In this document: positions 35,211 through 45,624 of the stretch, in pieces
Numbering within the stretch: the first letter of the stretch is position 1
Layout: every line of letters starts with the position of its first letter
DNA from: Tolypothrix sp. FACHB-123
Lineage (GTDB): Bacteria > Cyanobacteriota > Cyanobacteriia > Cyanobacteriales > Nostocaceae
DNA: 64,000 nucleotides
Reading direction: 5' to 3'
NCBI RefSeq assembly: GCF_014697075.1
Contig: NZ_JACJRE010000035.1
Coordinates: 22,610-86,609, forward strand
Notes under the pieces: model-generated
What the model was told of the DNA's origin: nothing
Databases searched by the model: none
The model's input: the letters and a program-made list of their open reading frames with translations, nothing else
Position numbers and translations under genes: made by a program

Positions 35211-38200
35211 ATGACTAAACGTCCCGATCGAGTTAATCACTCCAATTCTCCAAATCGTCAGCGTTTCTGGTTACAGGTGTTGACTCGTGGTGGTATTGCT
35301 GTAGGAGGGCTATTACTGTTATTGATTGGCGGTGGTATTTGGCGATTACAACGTTTTATCCAAAAAGACTTAGCACCATTAGCCCAAACCAATCTCACTA
35401 CAACCATCAATCGCCCAGTCAAACTGGGGAATGTGAGAGAATTTTCGCTCTTTGGAGTCAAGTTTGGCGCTTCCGAGATTCCAGCTACCGCCACCGATCC
35501 AGATAAAGTGACAGTAGAGGCGGTAGAAGTAGGTTTTGACCCAATACAGTTAATTTTTAACCGCACCCTCAAGCTAGATGTTACTTTAGTCAATCCGGAA
35601 GTTTATCTTGAAAAGGATGACCAAGGACGCTGGTTAACTACTCGTATCGCTCTTGGTGGTAAGGGCGGCCCGATTAAAACCGATTTGGAGAAAATTCGCC
35701 TACGCAATGGCAAGCTGACTTTACTAGACTTGTCCCGCAAAATACAGCAAAAATCGCCCACGCCGCAACCAGCCAACTTACCTGTAGGATTTTCCCAACT
35801 TAATGGCACTGCTCAACTGTTGGATAATAACCAGGTGATGTGGTTTGATATTGCCGCCCAAGCCAATAATGGCGGTAGTTTGACCCTGAAGGGAGACACC
35901 CATTTAAAGACACAAGCTGCTAATTTACAGATTCGTACACAAGATTTGCTAGCTGCTGATATTACTCGGATTATTCAGCTACCACTAACTTTACAAGCGG
36001 GGCGAGTTAATGGCGATCTGCAAGTTCAACTAATACCAGAGCAGCAAACATTATTGTATGGCAGCGCCTTTGTGCAAGGGGTGACATTGCAAATACCCCG
36101 TTTACCACAACTTCTGAACAATACCCAAGGAAATCTCAGCTTTAAAGGTACAGAAATCAAGTTAGAGAAGATAGCTACTAATTACGGCAAAATTCCTCTA
36201 GTAGCTACAGGTATTATTGACCGAGAAACTGGCTATAAGTTAACTGGGCAAATCGATCGGGTAGATGTGAATACAGCCTTGGAGACTCTCAAGGTAAAAC
36301 TACCTGTACCGACAATAGGAGAAGTTAAAGCTGATATCCAGCTTGGTGGCGCACCCAATAAACCAATTCTTTCAGGTACAGTGGCGACGCTCAAACCTGC
36401 GCGGATTGATAAGGTTGATTTTCAGAATGTTAGGAGTAAGTTTGAGTTTTCTACTAGCAATTCCCTGATTAGCCTCAAAGATATTCAAGGTACGCCGACG
36501 GTTGGCGGTCAGGTGACAGGTGCAGGTAAGATTCAACTAGGGAAACAGCCGCAACTGAATTTTAATTTTACAGCAGAGAAGGTGCCAGGGGATGCGATCG
36601 CCCAAATTTATAACTCTACACCTGGATTTCAAATCGGTAATGTCTCTGGTACAGGGCAGCTAACTGGTATTGCTGGTAACATTCAAACTGTCGTCCAATG
36701 GCAAGCGCCTAGCGCCACCTATCCGGCAACTGGTATAGTTACCATTGCCCCAGACCGAACTGTATTCTTCCGCGATGTTATTGCTAATTTTAGTGGCGGT
36801 AAGGTACAGGCTTCTGGAAGTTACGCCAATCAACGTTGGCAAGCTGTCGCCCAAGCCTCTGGTATTCAGGTGGAACGGTTGGTAGACAAAGAGAAACTGC
36901 AAAACGTTTCCTTAACTGGGGCAGAATTTAACGGTCGTTTGCTGCTGGCTGGGACAACTTCACCATTTAAAGTCGCTTCTATTCGCACTAAAGGCGCAGG
37001 TGTGCAAATTGGTGGCGGTACGATCGCAGTTTCTAATATTCAACTCCAAGACCAAAACTTTGCAGCGCAATTAGTTGCTAATAATGTGCGGTTGGGGCGG
37101 ATCTTGCAGAATCTTCCCCCAGCTTTAACAGGGCCATTAGCTGGTACATTCCAAATTGCAGGTAGCCGCGATAATTTTAGTTTAAAAAATCTGCGCGGTA
37201 CTGGTGAAGGTAGCTTGGCTGTGGCTAGTGGGACAGTCACGGCGAAAAATATTCAACTGGCTGATGGTGTGTATTTAGCGCAAGTTAAAGCTAATAATTT
37301 GGCTTTGCCAGAATTAGCACCCAATATTCAGCAATTTCCCGGTCGTTTAAATGGTGATTTCGATGTTGCTGGCTCAGTTGATTCATTTAAGCCAGAGTCT
37401 ATTGTCGCCACTGGTCAGGCTAGAGTAAAGGTAGCAGATGGCACAATTACAGCCTCGAATATTCAACTAGCGGAGGGTCGCTATCAGGCTGTGGTGGCGG
37501 CGACTGGTGTGAAGTTACAGCAGTTAAATCAACAGTTGCGGGGTCAGTTTGGCGGTAATCTGCAAGTGGCTGGAACGGTACAATCGGCTAAATTAGCTGA
37601 TGTACGGGCGGCGGGACAGGTGCAGTTTTCCCAAGGTATTGGAGCAATCACCCAACCTTTAACTGCGGCGATCGCCTGGGACGGTCAAAGGCTGAATATT
37701 GAACGGGCTACAGCAGCGAATTTAAATGCTAGTGGTTATATCTTAGCTAATGCCCAAGGCGCAGGCATACCCCAAATTACAGATTTAAAACTGAATGTGC
37801 AAGCGCAAAATTACGACTTGCAACAGTTGCCAATTAAACTACCCAATGCGGTGAATTTGGCAGGAAAAGCCGATTTTACGGGACAAATCGCTGGTAACTT
37901 ACCTCTACCAAATATCCAAGGACAACTAAAACTGCGGAATTTGGCTGTGAAGAACTTTGCCTTTGAGCCGGTTTTAAGTGGCAATATTCAATCTGTGCAA
38001 GGGCAAGGTACTAGTTTAGATGTTGCAGGTACAAGCGATCGCATTACAGTTAACCTCAATGCTAATAATCGCCCCAACTCTTTTTTAGTCAAGTGGAAAG
38101 AAGCATCAGCTGTAGGTCAAGCACAAGGTGAAAATTTAGCTTTAAGATTAGATAACTTCCCTATCCAAGTATTAAATTTATCATTACCTGCTAACACCCG

Positions 38201-40676
38201 CTTGGGAAATACTGCCTTAGCTGGGGCGTTAACGGGGAATTTGCTGATGAATCAGGATACATTAGCAGCTAGTGGCAATGTGGCGATCGCTAATCCGGCG
38301 ATCGGACGCATTCAGGGCGAACTTTTAACTGCCCAATTCCGCTATGGTAATGGCATGGCGAACATTACAGATAGTGCATTTGTTAAAGGTAAAAGTCGCT
38401 ATGCCTTTATCGGTAATGTCAGTACAACTACGAAAACACCCCAAATCCAAGGTAAACTCAACATCAACCAGGGTAACGTCCAAGATATCCTGACAGCAAT
38501 ACAAGTATATGAGTTACAAGATTTGCGCGGTGGTTTGCAAGCACCAGCCTACGGTACATCTGCGGATTTAGTTACTGTCCCCCAAGGATTACCTAATCAG
38601 CCATTATTAACCCAAATCGAGCGTGTTTATCAAGTTGATGCTTTATTAACAGCACAACAACAACAGCGGCGTGAAACTAATCCCATACCAGAGTTAGCTG
38701 ATATTCAAGGAACTTTTAACGGGGAAGTAGCTTTCGATACTGCTAATGGCATAGCTGCACAGTTTAACTTAGCTGGTCAAAATTGGACTTGGGGTAAAGC
38801 TCAAGAAAAAAACGAACCTGGGCGTTTTTACCAAGCAGAACAGCTAATTGCTAAAGGTAGTTTTGAAAAAGGTATTTTGACTTTATTACCTTTACGAATT
38901 GAGTCTAAAAATAGGCTAATTGCTTTTAAAGGTACTGTCGGTGGTAAGGAGCAATCAGGTAATTTACAAATCAGAAATTTCCCCATCCAAGTACTCAATA
39001 ATTTTGTCAAACTTCCCATAGGACTTACAGGTAATCTCAACACTTCTGTAGCGGTAGCAGGGAGTATTGATAATCCTAAAGCTAGAGGTGAATTACAAGT
39101 TACAGAAGGAACAATTAATACGAAGAATGTAGAATCAGCTACGGCCAGTTTTAGTTATGATAATGGGCGGTTAAATTTTGGTAGTAACTTTATAGTTAAC
39201 GGGCCAGAACCTGTAAATATTACTGGTAGCATACCCTATAAATTACCTTTTGCTTCAGTTACGCCTAACAACAATCAAATTAGCTTAGATATTAAAGTTA
39301 AAAATGAAGGATTGGCACTGTTAAACTTATTTACTAACCAAATTGCCTTTGACAATGGACAAGGTGAAGTAGATGTCCAAATCCGTGGTACAAGAACCGA
39401 ACCAATAGTTAATGGAGTTGCTACACTCAATAATGCAACATTTTCTGCTCAAGCTTTACCAGAAAAGTTAACTGAAGTCACAGGAACGGCAAAGTTCGAT
39501 TTTGACCGCATTATTGTCGAAAATCTCCAAGGGAAATTTAGCCAAGGAAAGGTAGAAGCATCTGGACAAATTCCGATTGCTAATAGCGAAGAAGTTGCAA
39601 TTGAGAATCCTCTGAGAGTTAACCTCAATCAATTAGCTTTAAATCTTAAAGGACTTTACCAAGGTAATGCCAATGGCAATGTGCTGATTACTGGTTCGGC
39701 GCTAAATCCCATCCTTGGGGGGAAAGTAGAGTTATTTAATGGTCAAGTATTGTTGGCAGAATCAACTAATACAAATAGACCAGAAGATAGTGATGGTAAT
39801 CTTTCGTTCATTAAAGCTGATAAACAGAATAAAGAAGATGCCAGAATTGCAACTACAAGATTTAATAATCTAGAGTTGTCCTTAGGTAGAAATGTTAAAA
39901 TTACTCGTCCACCAATTCTCAATTTCCAAGCTACTGGTACACTAATTGTTAATGGTTCTTTAAATCAACCAATACCCGATGGTAAAATTAAATTAGAAAA
40001 GGGCGGAGTAAATTTATTCACTACGCAATTTAATCTAGCTCGTGGTTATGAACATACCGCAACTTTTAGAAAAGACCAACCCCGCGATCCGAATTTAGAT
40101 ATTAGGCTATTTGCCAAAGTACTGGATGGTAATTTAACTGGTGATATTAGCAAGCTGAATACTACAGGTTTATCAACTTTAGAAACTATCCGAGTTGAAG
40201 CGAGAGTGCAAGGGCCTGCTAGTAAATTAAACGAGAGTTTGCAATTAACCAGCACTCCTTCTCGCGGTGAAACAGAACTTGTAGCACTTTTAGGTGGTGG
40301 ATTTGTCGATACCCAAGGACGTGGCGACAGTACTTTAGGATTGATTAATATAGCGGGTTCAGCTGTATTTAACAATTTTCAGGGAGCTTTTAATCAAATT
40401 GGTAGTGCTTTTGGTTTAAGCGAATTTCGTCTATTTCCAACTGTGATTTCTGATAATCCTGAAGCAGGAAAAACTAATTCTACTTTAGAATTAGCAATGG
40501 AAGCTGGGGTTGATATTTCTTCTAAGTTTTCGATTTCTGGGATTAAAATTTTAACAGCGAATGACCCATTGCAATGGGGAATTAATTACCGCATTAACGA
40601 TACTGTTCGCTTGCGGGGTTCCACGAATTTGGATGATGATAGTCGTGTGGTAGTTGAATATGACAGGCGATTTTGA
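35211..40676 (+). CDS. tamB: TamB/TIC236-like translocation and assembly protein
   Basis: A 1821-residue protein anchored by one N-terminal helix (GGIAVGGLLLLLIGGGIW, residues ~24-41). The body is repeated short beta strands of AsmA/TamB type, forming a long groove across the periplasm, and the C-terminus is a DUF490 domain (ETELVALLGGGF to NYRINDTVRLRGSTNLDDD). Its Gram-negative relatives help insert outer-membrane proteins or move lipid; the plant relative TIC236 links the two envelope translocons. Length fits the cyanobacterial family. The usual BamA-like partner is not next to it. AsmA-like repeats containing IQLA and GxF/AGT strings are spread over the centre. Confidence 0.92.
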   Translation: MTKRPDRVNHSNSPNRQRFWLQVLTRGGIAVGGLLLLLIGGGIWRLQRFIQKDLAPLAQTNLTTTINRPVKLGNVREFSLFGVKFGASEIPATATDPDKVTVEAVEVGFDPIQLIFNRTLKLDVTLVNPEVYLEKDDQGRWLTTRIALGGKGGPIKTDLEKIRLRNGKLTLLDLSRKIQQKSPTPQPANLPVGFSQLNGTAQLLDNNQVMWFDIAAQANNGGSLTLKGDTHLKTQAANLQIRTQDLLAADITRIIQLPLTLQAGRVNGDLQVQLIPEQQTLLYGSAFVQGVTLQIPRLPQLLNNTQGNLSFKGTEIKLEKIATNYGKIPLVATGIIDRETGYKLTGQIDRVDVNTALETLKVKLPVPTIGEVKADIQLGGAPNKPILSGTVATLKPARIDKVDFQNVRSKFEFSTSNSLISLKDIQGTPTVGGQVTGAGKIQLGKQPQLNFNFTAEKVPGDAIAQIYNSTPGFQIGNVSGTGQLTGIAGNIQTVVQWQAPSATYPATGIVTIAPDRTVFFRDVIANFSGGKVQASGSYANQRWQAVAQASGIQVERLVDKEKLQNVSLTGAEFNGRLLLAGTTSPFKVASIRTKGAGVQIGGGTIAVSNIQLQDQNFAAQLVANNVRLGRILQNLPPALTGPLAGTFQIAGSRDNFSLKNLRGTGEGSLAVASGTVTAKNIQLADGVYLAQVKANNLALPELAPNIQQFPGRLNGDFDVAGSVDSFKPESIVATGQARVKVADGTITASNIQLAEGRYQAVVAATGVKLQQLNQQLRGQFGGNLQVAGTVQSAKLADVRAAGQVQFSQGIGAITQPLTAAIAWDGQRLNIERATAANLNASGYILANAQGAGIPQITDLKLNVQAQNYDLQQLPIKLPNAVNLAGKADFTGQIAGNLPLPNIQGQLKLRNLAVKNFAFEPVLSGNIQSVQGQGTSLDVAGTSDRITVNLNANNRPNSFLVKWKEASAVGQAQGENLALRLDNFPIQVLNLSLPANTRLGNTALAGALTGNLLMNQDTLAASGNVAIANPAIGRIQGELLTAQFRYGNGMANITDSAFVKGKSRYAFIGNVSTTTKTPQIQGKLNINQGNVQDILTAIQVYELQDLRGGLQAPAYGTSADLVTVPQGLPNQPLLTQIERVYQVDALLTAQQQQRRETNPIPELADIQGTFNGEVAFDTANGIAAQFNLAGQNWTWGKAQEKNEPGRFYQAEQLIAKGSFEKGILTLLPLRIESKNRLIAFKGTVGGKEQSGNLQIRNFPIQVLNNFVKLPIGLTGNLNTSVAVAGSIDNPKARGELQVTEGTINTKNVESATASFSYDNGRLNFGSNFIVNGPEPVNITGSIPYKLPFASVTPNNNQISLDIKVKNEGLALLNLFTNQIAFDNGQGEVDVQIRGTRTEPIVNGVATLNNATFSAQALPEKLTEVTGTAKFDFDRIIVENLQGKFSQGKVEASGQIPIANSEEVAIENPLRVNLNQLALNLKGLYQGNANGNVLITGSALNPILGGKVELFNGQVLLAESTNTNRPEDSDGNLSFIKADKQNKEDARIATTRFNNLELSLGRNVKITRPPILNFQATGTLIVNGSLNQPIPDGKIKLEKGGVNLFTTQFNLARGYEHTATFRKDQPRDPNLDIRLFAKVLDGNLTGDISKLNTTGLSTLETIRVEARVQGPASKLNESLQLTSTPSRGETELVALLGGGFVDTQGRGDSTLGLINIAGSAVFNNFQGAFNQIGSAFGLSEFRLFPTVISDNPEAGKTNSTLELAMEAGVDISSKFSISGIKILTANDPLQWGINYRINDTVRLRGSTNLDDDSRVVVEYDRRF

Positions 40677-40692
40677 CCGAATAAAGGCAAAA

Positions 40693-40715
40693 GGCAGAAT
40701 AAAGCAACTTCTGCC
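40693..40715. terminator. Hairpin after tamB
   Basis: GGCAGAA at 40693-40699 pairs with TTCTGCC at 40709-40715, 17 nt after the tamB stop and before convergent DUF1838. It is a reasonable terminator but has no T-run. Confidence 0.45.
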
Positions 40716-40840
40716 CTATTCGTCATGATGATTTTTTGTTCACGACTTATCTGGGATTGTATGAGTTATTCATATTGACATACCCCAACTCTTTAATACA
40801 TTTGCACGGGGGAAGTTCAGTTTAATTGGAAATCCCTTGT

Positions 40841-41656
40841 CTAAAATTCTGCTGCGGCTGGTTGGGGAAAGGTATCACCCGCTAAGTAAGCATCAAAATG
40901 CTTTTGAAAATATAGCCAAGAAGTCATATCTTCGCCCTCAATATAGGATTTGGGCGCATGTCTGAACAGAGGAACGCGCGTATTAATTTCATCTTGCAAT
41001 AACTGGGGCAAACCAGTAAAATTATCAACCTTACTGCCAATAGCACTATATATCAACTGACCGGGGCGATCGCCCATTTTCATCCAAGGTAACCATTGAC
41101 CAATCCGATCCCAACTCAGTTTGAGATGAGAAACTTCCAAAACTTCTGGATTTAATAAATCTGCGGTGGGTACAGTCAGTTTAAATAATTCTGCGGCTTG
41201 ATATGTTTCTTGGGGGCTGTATTCCGCAAATTTGAGATCTGTGGCTAGGGGGTTGGGATAAGTAGGAAAGATATCAAACACAAAAGTTGTATTTTCACCT
41301 TCTACTTGGGCAGGAAATTTACCCTTAAATTCACCTTGCACGGGATTATTTGCTACATGCATCACTGGTACTGTTTCCCCATTCCAGGGATTTTCCCATT
41401 TTGTTAATTTTTCACCCGTCTCTGGGTCAAGGTAGTAAGTCAGTTCCCTAGAAGTAAAGTCCCACTTACCCTCTTCTGTGGCAATACATCTACTGACACT
41501 CATGCCCAGTATTTTAAATAAAAGTTTACGTTTTTCTCCAGGGATAAAAGCGTAAATCTTACCTGCCCAGATTAGGAAAGTCGATTGGTTAGAATCGAGA
41601 GATGAACGTGTTTTCACCCAATGTAGGGCATCCAATTCTTGAGTTTTGGCAACCAT
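40841..41656 (-). CDS. DUF1838 family protein
   Basis: A 271-residue protein of the DUF1838 family. The pattern PGEKRKLLFKILGMSVSRC, then TSRELTYYLDPETGEKLTKW, NPWNGETVPVMHVANNPVQG and SWLYFQKHF is family-specific. There is no signal peptide and no recognisable catalytic site. Members are scattered in proteobacteria and cyanobacteria without known role. It converges with tamB. Confidence 0.82.
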   Translation of the reverse strand: MVAKTQELDALHWVKTRSSLDSNQSTFLIWAGKIYAFIPGEKRKLLFKILGMSVSRCIATEEGKWDFTSRELTYYLDPETGEKLTKWENPWNGETVPVMHVANNPVQGEFKGKFPAQVEGENTTFVFDIFPTYPNPLATDLKFAEYSPQETYQAAELFKLTVPTADLLNPEVLEVSHLKLSWDRIGQWLPWMKMGDRPGQLIYSAIGSKVDNFTGLPQLLQDEINTRVPLFRHAPKSYIEGEDMTSWLYFQKHFDAYLAGDTFPQPAAAEF

Positions 41657-41856
41657 AGATAAAATCCTATATTAATAATCAAAATAAACCAATGTTGTGG
41701 GCGCGTCTGTTCCAGAGAATCTCACAACCATGTTACAAAACGTCAACAACTTATCCTTAATTGCGCCAACCTAACTTGAAAAATAACGTTGACGGTGGAC
41801 TCTTAAGAAAGTTTGTTCATCCGTTCTGGCGTACCCGGTTCATGATAGCTATTTAA

Positions 41857-42135
41857 TTACAGTTGTGATGGTTGTTCATCTTCCACAGGATGGGACATGT
41901 TTAAAGACATCGGGTTTATAGTTTGGGCTGATGGTTCTAAAGGCGTTGGCTGAGGCGATCGCTCAATGGTGCGATCGCTGAGGTAAGATCCGACAATCTT
42001 GTCGTAGTTAGAAGCCACAGCTAAAAAAGCTCCACCCAAAATATAAATAGGTAATGGTAGACTAAATTCCTTGACCCAGTCAAATAATTCTGCCAAAGCA
42101 AACAACACAAAGAAGCAAGCTAGCCAAACCCTCAT
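41857..42135 (-). CDS. Small conserved membrane protein
   Basis: A 92-residue protein with two hydrophobic stretches (VWLACFFVLFALAELFDWV and LPIYILGGAFLAVASNY) and a polar Pro/Ser-rich tail after residue 55. AAAGGAGAAAAATC lies right before the ATG, a strong ribosome-binding site. No named family is recognised; similar small proteins are found in filamentous cyanobacteria. It is likely a membrane-anchored protein with a cytoplasmic tail. Confidence 0.72.
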   Translation of the reverse strand: MRVWLACFFVLFALAELFDWVKEFSLPLPIYILGGAFLAVASNYDKIVGSYLSDRTIERSPQPTPLEPSAQTINPMSLNMSHPVEDEQPSQL

Positions 42136-42737
42136 GATTTTTCTCCTTTGTACAAGTGACTCTACTACTAGGGTAGGTTGCTTGCATGATACTTGATTTT
42201 TCCCTGTAACGTGCTATTCAATTCCGATTTGATGACCGAAATATACTTGTTTAAATTAAAAATAGGAAAGAGAAAATCATCAACATATAGGTTGACTGAG
42301 TTTTTGCCAAAATCAAATAACTAAATATTAATTTTATAAACTTGGAAGAAGTACAGAAATGAATTTCCGTAAATATGAGCAAAAATACGGAAGTATATCA
42401 TCATAAAAAGTGTTTATTATTCATAGAATAAATAATGTTGATGCTAAGGCTTATAAAAGCATTCAAATGAAGATGATGCTTGTAAAAAACTCCAAAAATA
42501 TCAGCCAATTATGCCACATTAAATTAATGCAAAATTAAGTTTAATCAATGTTATGTTGTTTTTTATAACTCTGAATATATGTAAAATTACAGTATTAATA
42601 CCTAAATACAAGCATCAAATAAACAGTCATATTTTAGGTTATATACACATAATCTTCATTACTTGGACACCTATTCAAACAGCATATCCGGGAAAATGAA
42701 TTGATATAACGAAATTCAATTCATTCCTGGTAATAGT
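42136..42737. promoter_or_regulatory. AT-rich region upstream of the metalloprotease
   Basis: 602 bp without a gene. From about 42672 to 42715 a segment starting TATTCAAACAGCATATCC, followed by AATTGATATAA, is repeated downstream of the protease gene (about 44218-44258), which suggests a conserved regulatory element near the promoter. Confidence 0.5.
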
Positions 42738-44066
42738 ATGAAGCAAAAAAAATTGGTATGTAGCCTAGATAATAAAGTTAGCCAGCCGCTAGCTAAAATA
42801 ACCCTAACACTAGTTACTTTAATCTGTAGCACCCTTCCCGCTCACGCTGCAAATCTAAAATTTACCTACGGCTTAGGAGTAACTCAAGAATACAAATCTG
42901 CGGCGGAAGCAGCCGCACTTTACTGGGAAGATCGTCTCACAGATGATGCTACTATTAATATCCATTTAGAGATGCCTGATGCGAGTAGCTTACCTAAAGG
43001 TGTCTTAGGCGGAGCATTACCAGCTTTTGTGAATAATATTAGTCACTTCAATTTTCAGAATGCTCTAACAAATGACAGTCTTTCTACAAATGATAGAACT
43101 GCTATCAACAATTTACCTAGCAAGGGTCAATCTTATTGGGAAGGTTTTATCGAGGGAGAATATGCATCTTCTACTACGATTAACCTGACGCGGGCTAATG
43201 CTAAAGCATTAAAATTAATTGACGCACATAGCACCAGTTTAGATGGGGTGATTGTGATGAGCAATCTAAGTAATAGTTCTTATAGGTGGGAAAGAACACG
43301 CACAGCTACTGTTGAAACTAGCGAGTTTGATTTTACTAGTGTTTTACTACATGAAATAGGGCACATTTTAGGTTTTGTCACTGCTTTAGATGCAGTAAAT
43401 ACCACAAATCTTGGAGACCAAAATTATCTGAAAAAGTACGTTACTCCCATCAGTTTATTTAGTAGAGATACTATAAATGCTCAGTATGCTCCGACAATGG
43501 CAACTATAGATTATGGCACTGACAACTTTTTTACCATTGATAATGGTAAAACCAATCTTGGTTTTTTATCTACTGGACAAGATACTAGTATAGTAACTCC
43601 TTGGGGTCAAGGAGATGGCTGGCAAGCTAGCCATTGGAAGTCTAATATTAATGCTTTGATGAATCCTGCCTTAGCACCAGGCCTTAGAAGAGATGCAGTT
43701 TCGCGAGATCTGACAGTTCTTGATGTCATTGGTTGGGATATAGATTCTACGCCAGATTGGTCTACCAGTTATATCGTATCTCAAGGTACTACTAATGCCA
43801 GTTCCATTGGTAATACAACCAATACTGTCTCTCTGGATCAGATGTTTAAGCAAAACCGTTGGGGTGGTGCTAGCTCTACAACTACTTTCAACCAAAATAT
43901 GAAATTAACTGATTTTCTGGCACAAGAAGGATTGTTCCAAAAAGGTACTTTTTGGTCGCATATGCCTACAGAAACCGCTTCTATACCAGAACCTACTACC
44001 ACTGTAGGGTTATTTGCATTAGGTTTGTTGAGTTTTGGTCTGCGTCGTCAAAGAAAGTTTAATTAA
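42738..44066 (+). CDS. Secreted zinc metalloprotease with PEP-CTERM sorting signal
   Basis: A 442-residue exported protease of the NF038122 type. The signal peptide (LAKITLTLVTLICSTLPAHAA) is followed by a domain with the zinc motif HEIGHILGF (His205), the downstream SHWK and the Met-turn-like NINALMNPAL. The C-terminus is a PEP-CTERM sorting signal: PEP, a hydrophobic helix (TVGLFALGLLSFGL) and RRQRK. PEP-CTERM proteins are exported to the cell surface or matrix after exosortase processing; no exosortase gene is in the window. A terminator follows. The surface-protein operon begins 1.56 kb downstream on the same strand. Confidence 0.85.
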   Translation: MKQKKLVCSLDNKVSQPLAKITLTLVTLICSTLPAHAANLKFTYGLGVTQEYKSAAEAAALYWEDRLTDDATINIHLEMPDASSLPKGVLGGALPAFVNNISHFNFQNALTNDSLSTNDRTAINNLPSKGQSYWEGFIEGEYASSTTINLTRANAKALKLIDAHSTSLDGVIVMSNLSNSSYRWERTRTATVETSEFDFTSVLLHEIGHILGFVTALDAVNTTNLGDQNYLKKYVTPISLFSRDTINAQYAPTMATIDYGTDNFFTIDNGKTNLGFLSTGQDTSIVTPWGQGDGWQASHWKSNINALMNPALAPGLRRDAVSRDLTVLDVIGWDIDSTPDWSTSYIVSQGTTNASSIGNTTNTVSLDQMFKQNRWGGASSTTTFNQNMKLTDFLAQEGLFQKGTFWSHMPTETASIPEPTTTVGLFALGLLSFGLRRQRKFN

Positions 44067-44102
44067 ACTAATTATTTTTTTCTTAGGTAATAGAAAACGA
44101 AG

Positions 44103-44130
44103 ACCCTGCGATAATTTGCAGGGTTTCTTG
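44103..44130 (+). terminator. Intrinsic terminator of the metalloprotease gene
   Basis: ACCCTGC at 44103-44109 pairs with GCAGGGT at 44118-44124 around 8 nt and is followed by TTCTTG, 36 nt after the protease stop. A good factor-independent terminator. Confidence 0.75.
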
Positions 44131-45624
44131 ATTAATTAAGTATTAATACGTAAATTCAATAAAATAAACGAGTAATATTTTAAAGTATTCACGCACAATA
44201 TTTATCACCTCATCACTTATTCAAACAGCATATCCAAGACAATCAATTGATATAAGTTCAAGTGAGCTTACGCTAACGTAATTGGACGCCAATCTCTTCA
44301 AGTCAGGGTAGCCACCCACAGCACTGGCTCTTTTGATGCTGTTAACGGTACGATTTTTCTCAAATTTGGCTCAATATCAATCTCTGCGCCTCCACTTCTG
44401 GGAGCATCAGAACATTATCATATCAAAATGATCTGCGATCATTTGCCATAAATTTCATCTTCCTAAAGTCATAGAAGAAAGACAACTAAACTTATTACAA
44501 TAGTTAAATGCTAGCTAATAAACAGCAGCTATATCACTGCTATAGCCTCACTTTGCTGACAGCACTATTGTGCTAGTTAATGTTACTTCAATATGACAGT
44601 TTAACAACTGGTGTCAATCTTTATGACAGCAACTAACAACATCTGTATTTTATCTATATCTGATGATTACAGTGTTGCAGTGAAGATGACAGCATTTGTG
44701 TTTCGGGAAATCGAAAATAGCAACTATTAGCGTCTTCTCCCAAAGCTTCCCCAGATTCAACAGATACATCAGAGATGGCAGAATATAATTCTTTGATTGT
44801 GTGTATCAATTGAAATCAATGGTTTTCGGGCATAATTTCAATTTGATACTCAATAAGTAGCAAACTGATGTAATCTAATGAAATAGGCAGCAAAAAGTAT
44901 AAACTTGATTTCAGTCGCAAAATAGCATCCAGTCTGGCACAATAAAATTCTTTATTGAAAGACTAATGAAGCTAGCGATGAATGACCTGTGCTTAATATT
45001 ACTCACCTAGAGCAGTGGGGGTAAAGCACAGATAGATGACTATTGTATGTAATTGGAAATAATCTATGCATTTTATTGTTTAATTTGCATAGATTATTTG
45101 TCTGAAAAATTCTTTTTGTCAATAAGTGTGTGAAATATTGATAGTTTGAATTGCCTATAAGCCATAAGGGGAAAGGATTTGAGTATATTCCATATTTTCT
45201 TACATCCTTGGGTTTCTTGGTATATATCGACTGAGATGTTTAACTATAAATTCTGCCCATCTATTAAGATGCATACAGAAAATCATGTAAACTAGATCTC
45301 TAAATTGGATGATAGGCAAATTGTCAGAAAAACACTATCTGTTTTTTAAAAGTTACATCTTCTGATAAGATGCTGTAGTAACCAAGTACTGAAAATTTTA
45401 GGGAAAAGCCTAGTAGTAACTAGAGATTAATGAAAGCCTAGATGGCAAAAAAATTATTAGTATTATGTTTTGAGTTCTAAACATTAAAAAAACACATATA
45501 AATCGGGGTTTTAGTAACGTTATGTTTGTAATTAGGAGAAATATCATGGACAAAAAAATCTGCTTGGGTTGATAAATAACCTTTAATGTTTCCAAAAATC
45601 TTTGTTGTTGCTTGATGCCTTCCG
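44131..45624. other. 1.5-kb region without a recognisable gene
   Basis: No open frame with a domain or ribosome-binding site was seen in about 1.5 kb. It begins with a copy of the element upstream of the protease gene (TATTCAAACAGCATATCC near 44218, then AATTGATATAAG). The rest is AT-rich with scattered stops. It may hold a long regulatory leader for the downstream operon, a small RNA, or a decayed gene. Confidence 0.5.

Noticed and set aside
44276-44440. Plus-strand string (VRVATHSTGSF...NGTI) faintly like an IscB C-terminus
   Set aside because: Similarity is short and no neighbouring domain supports it.
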